13,394 nucleotides of DNA from Treponema sp. (GTDB lineage: Bacteria; Spirochaetota; Spirochaetia; Treponematales; Treponemataceae). Below the pieces are notes generated by a model, which was given only the letters and a program-made list of their open reading frames with translations, was not told where the DNA came from and did not search any database. This document shows, one piece after another, positions 12,787-13,394 of the stretch. Where the stretch lies: the NCBI GenBank assembly GCA_012513125.1, contig JAAZCS010000143.1, positions 1-13,394 of the forward strand, read 5' to 3'. Each line of letters starts with the position of its first letter. The stretch's first letter is position 1. The translations under genes were made by a program, and so were the position numbers.

Positions 12787-13394
12787 ATGTCTAGACCAAT
12801 AAAATGTAGAAAAATAGATAAAGAACCCGACTATAATGGATTTGAACCAAATGGAATTCCGTGTAACGAAATAGTTCTTTTAAGTGTTGATGAATTTGAA
12901 ACTATCAGATTGATTGATTTAGAAAAAATGACGCAAGAAGAATGCTCTATCAAGATGGAAGTTTCAAGAACCACAGTAACAGCCTTATACGAAAATGCAA
13001 GATTCAAAATAGCAGATTCGTTAGTGAATGGTAAAAGATTAATCATTTCCGGTGGAAAATATAAATTTTCGGAATCAATTTATGATAAATCAAAAACAAT
13101 AAAAATAAATAAAGGAGTAAATATTATGAGAATTGCAGTAACATATGAAAAAGGAGAAGTTTTTCAACATTTTGGACATACTGAAAATTTTAAGTTCTAT
13201 GATGTTGAAAATAAGTCGATTACTAATGAACAAGTTGTAAACACTCAAGGACAAGGTCACGGAGCATTGGCAACTTTTCTTTCGGATGCAAAAGTTGATG
13301 TTCTCATTTGCGGCGGAATTGGTGGTGGTGCTCAAACAGCCCTTGCTGAAGTTAATATTAAAGTCTTTGGCGGTGTTTCGGGCAGTGCAGATGA
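12787..13394 (+). CDS. DUF134 DNA-binding / NifX-like Fe-Mo cluster-binding fusion protein, 3' end missing
   Basis: The frame is open from ATG 12787 (AAGGA about 6 bases upstream) to the window edge, 202 codons. Residues 1 to about 100 form a DUF134 domain: R-P-I-K-C-R-K-I, F-E-P-N-G-I-P, the L-S-V-D-E-F-E-T-I-R-L segment, then a helix-turn-helix (M-T-Q-E-E-C-S through V-S-R-T-T-V) and A-R-F-K-I-A-D-S-L. From Met114, M-R-I-A-V-T-Y begins a NifX/NifB-C-type domain with F-x-H-F-G-H-T and I-C-G-G-I-G-G-G-A. Such domains bind iron-molybdenum-type clusters in nitrogenase assembly, but many anaerobes without nitrogenase carry them. The DNA-binding half and the palindromic promoter suggest a cluster- or redox-sensing autoregulator (inference). 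A strong internal ribosome site lies before Met114. Confidence 0.85.
   Translation, partial: MSRPIKCRKIDKEPDYNGFEPNGIPCNEIVLLSVDEFETIRLIDLEKMTQEECSIKMEVSRTTVTALYENARFKIADSLVNGKRLIISGGKYKFSESIYDKSKTIKINKGVNIMRIAVTYEKGEVFQHFGHTENFKFYDVENKSITNEQVVNTQGQGHGALATFLSDAKVDVLICGGIGGGAQTALAEVNIKVFGGVSGSAD
13111..13117 (+). promoter_or_regulatory. Internal ribosome binding site before the NifX domain
   Basis: AAAGGAG stands 8 bases before the in-frame ATG 13126 (codon 114), exactly where the NifX domain begins. It is a better site than the one serving the gene's own start, and could give a free NifX-domain protein in addition to the fusion. Confidence 0.6.

Noticed and set aside
12767..12802. Short 11-codon ORF starting in the right arm of the palindrome and overlapping the DUF134 start
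   Set aside because: Its ATG coincides with the predicted transcript start and has no ribosome binding site; most likely chance.
12831..13335. Two minus-strand ORFs opposite the right-hand gene
   Set aside because: They are shadows of the open DUF134-NifX frame, which has clear conserved domains on the plus strand.

Overview
The window is strongly AT-rich and densely packed, with short, mostly Shine-Dalgarno-led genes of a bacterial chromosome. The gene set is a salvage-type biotin locus, an MraY-type transferase with an HDH variant of the usual HHH motif, a lipobox-containing lipoprotein, TPR and VWA exported proteins, and a DUF134-NifX protein. This suggests an anaerobic, host- or sediment-associated spirochete of the Treponema kind. 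That assignment is inference from the proteins alone; no rRNA or other marker is present.

Layout. Positions 1-2037 (minus strand) hold a biotin operon birA-bioY-bioM, whose last gene runs off the left edge. A BirA-type operator overlaps the birA start. Divergently, 2185-3513 carries a MATE-family transporter whose frame is broken by one in-frame TAA exactly between its two six-helix halves. Next, 3594-4604 encodes a secreted lipoprotein of the endonuclease/exonuclease/phosphatase fold. It runs tail-to-tail into aroA (4599-5954, minus), which is also interrupted by a single in-frame TAA, upstream of the conserved D-H-R motif. From 6074 on the plus strand come a strongly diverged PurH-like protein that has lost the recognisable catalytic motifs of both PurH activities, and, 27 bases later, an MraY-type phospho-sugar transferase. 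On the minus strand galE and an M20 metallopeptidase form a two-gene operon (10959-8763) with a good promoter. A small TPR protein (11077-11478) faces a VWA-domain exported protein (12677-11475). The right edge is a DUF134-NifX fusion (12787 to the end, incomplete).

How it works together. The biotin genes form one coherent unit: BirA attaches biotin and represses transcription, while BioY and the ATPase import biotin. MraY and GalE belong to envelope and sugar-nucleotide metabolism. The rest look like independent short transcription units.

Most interesting points: (i) the PurH pseudo-enzyme next to MraY; (ii) two genes with otherwise intact frames each cut by one TAA; (iii) a perfect 18-bp inverted repeat that embeds two back-to-back promoters between the VWA and DUF134-NifX genes; (iv) a strong internal ribosome binding site that could release the NifX half of the fusion as a separate protein; (v) a BirA operator containing the birA start codon. 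No RNA gene, insertion sequence, CRISPR array or convincing intrinsic terminator was seen. No gene-free stretch exceeds about 150 bases.
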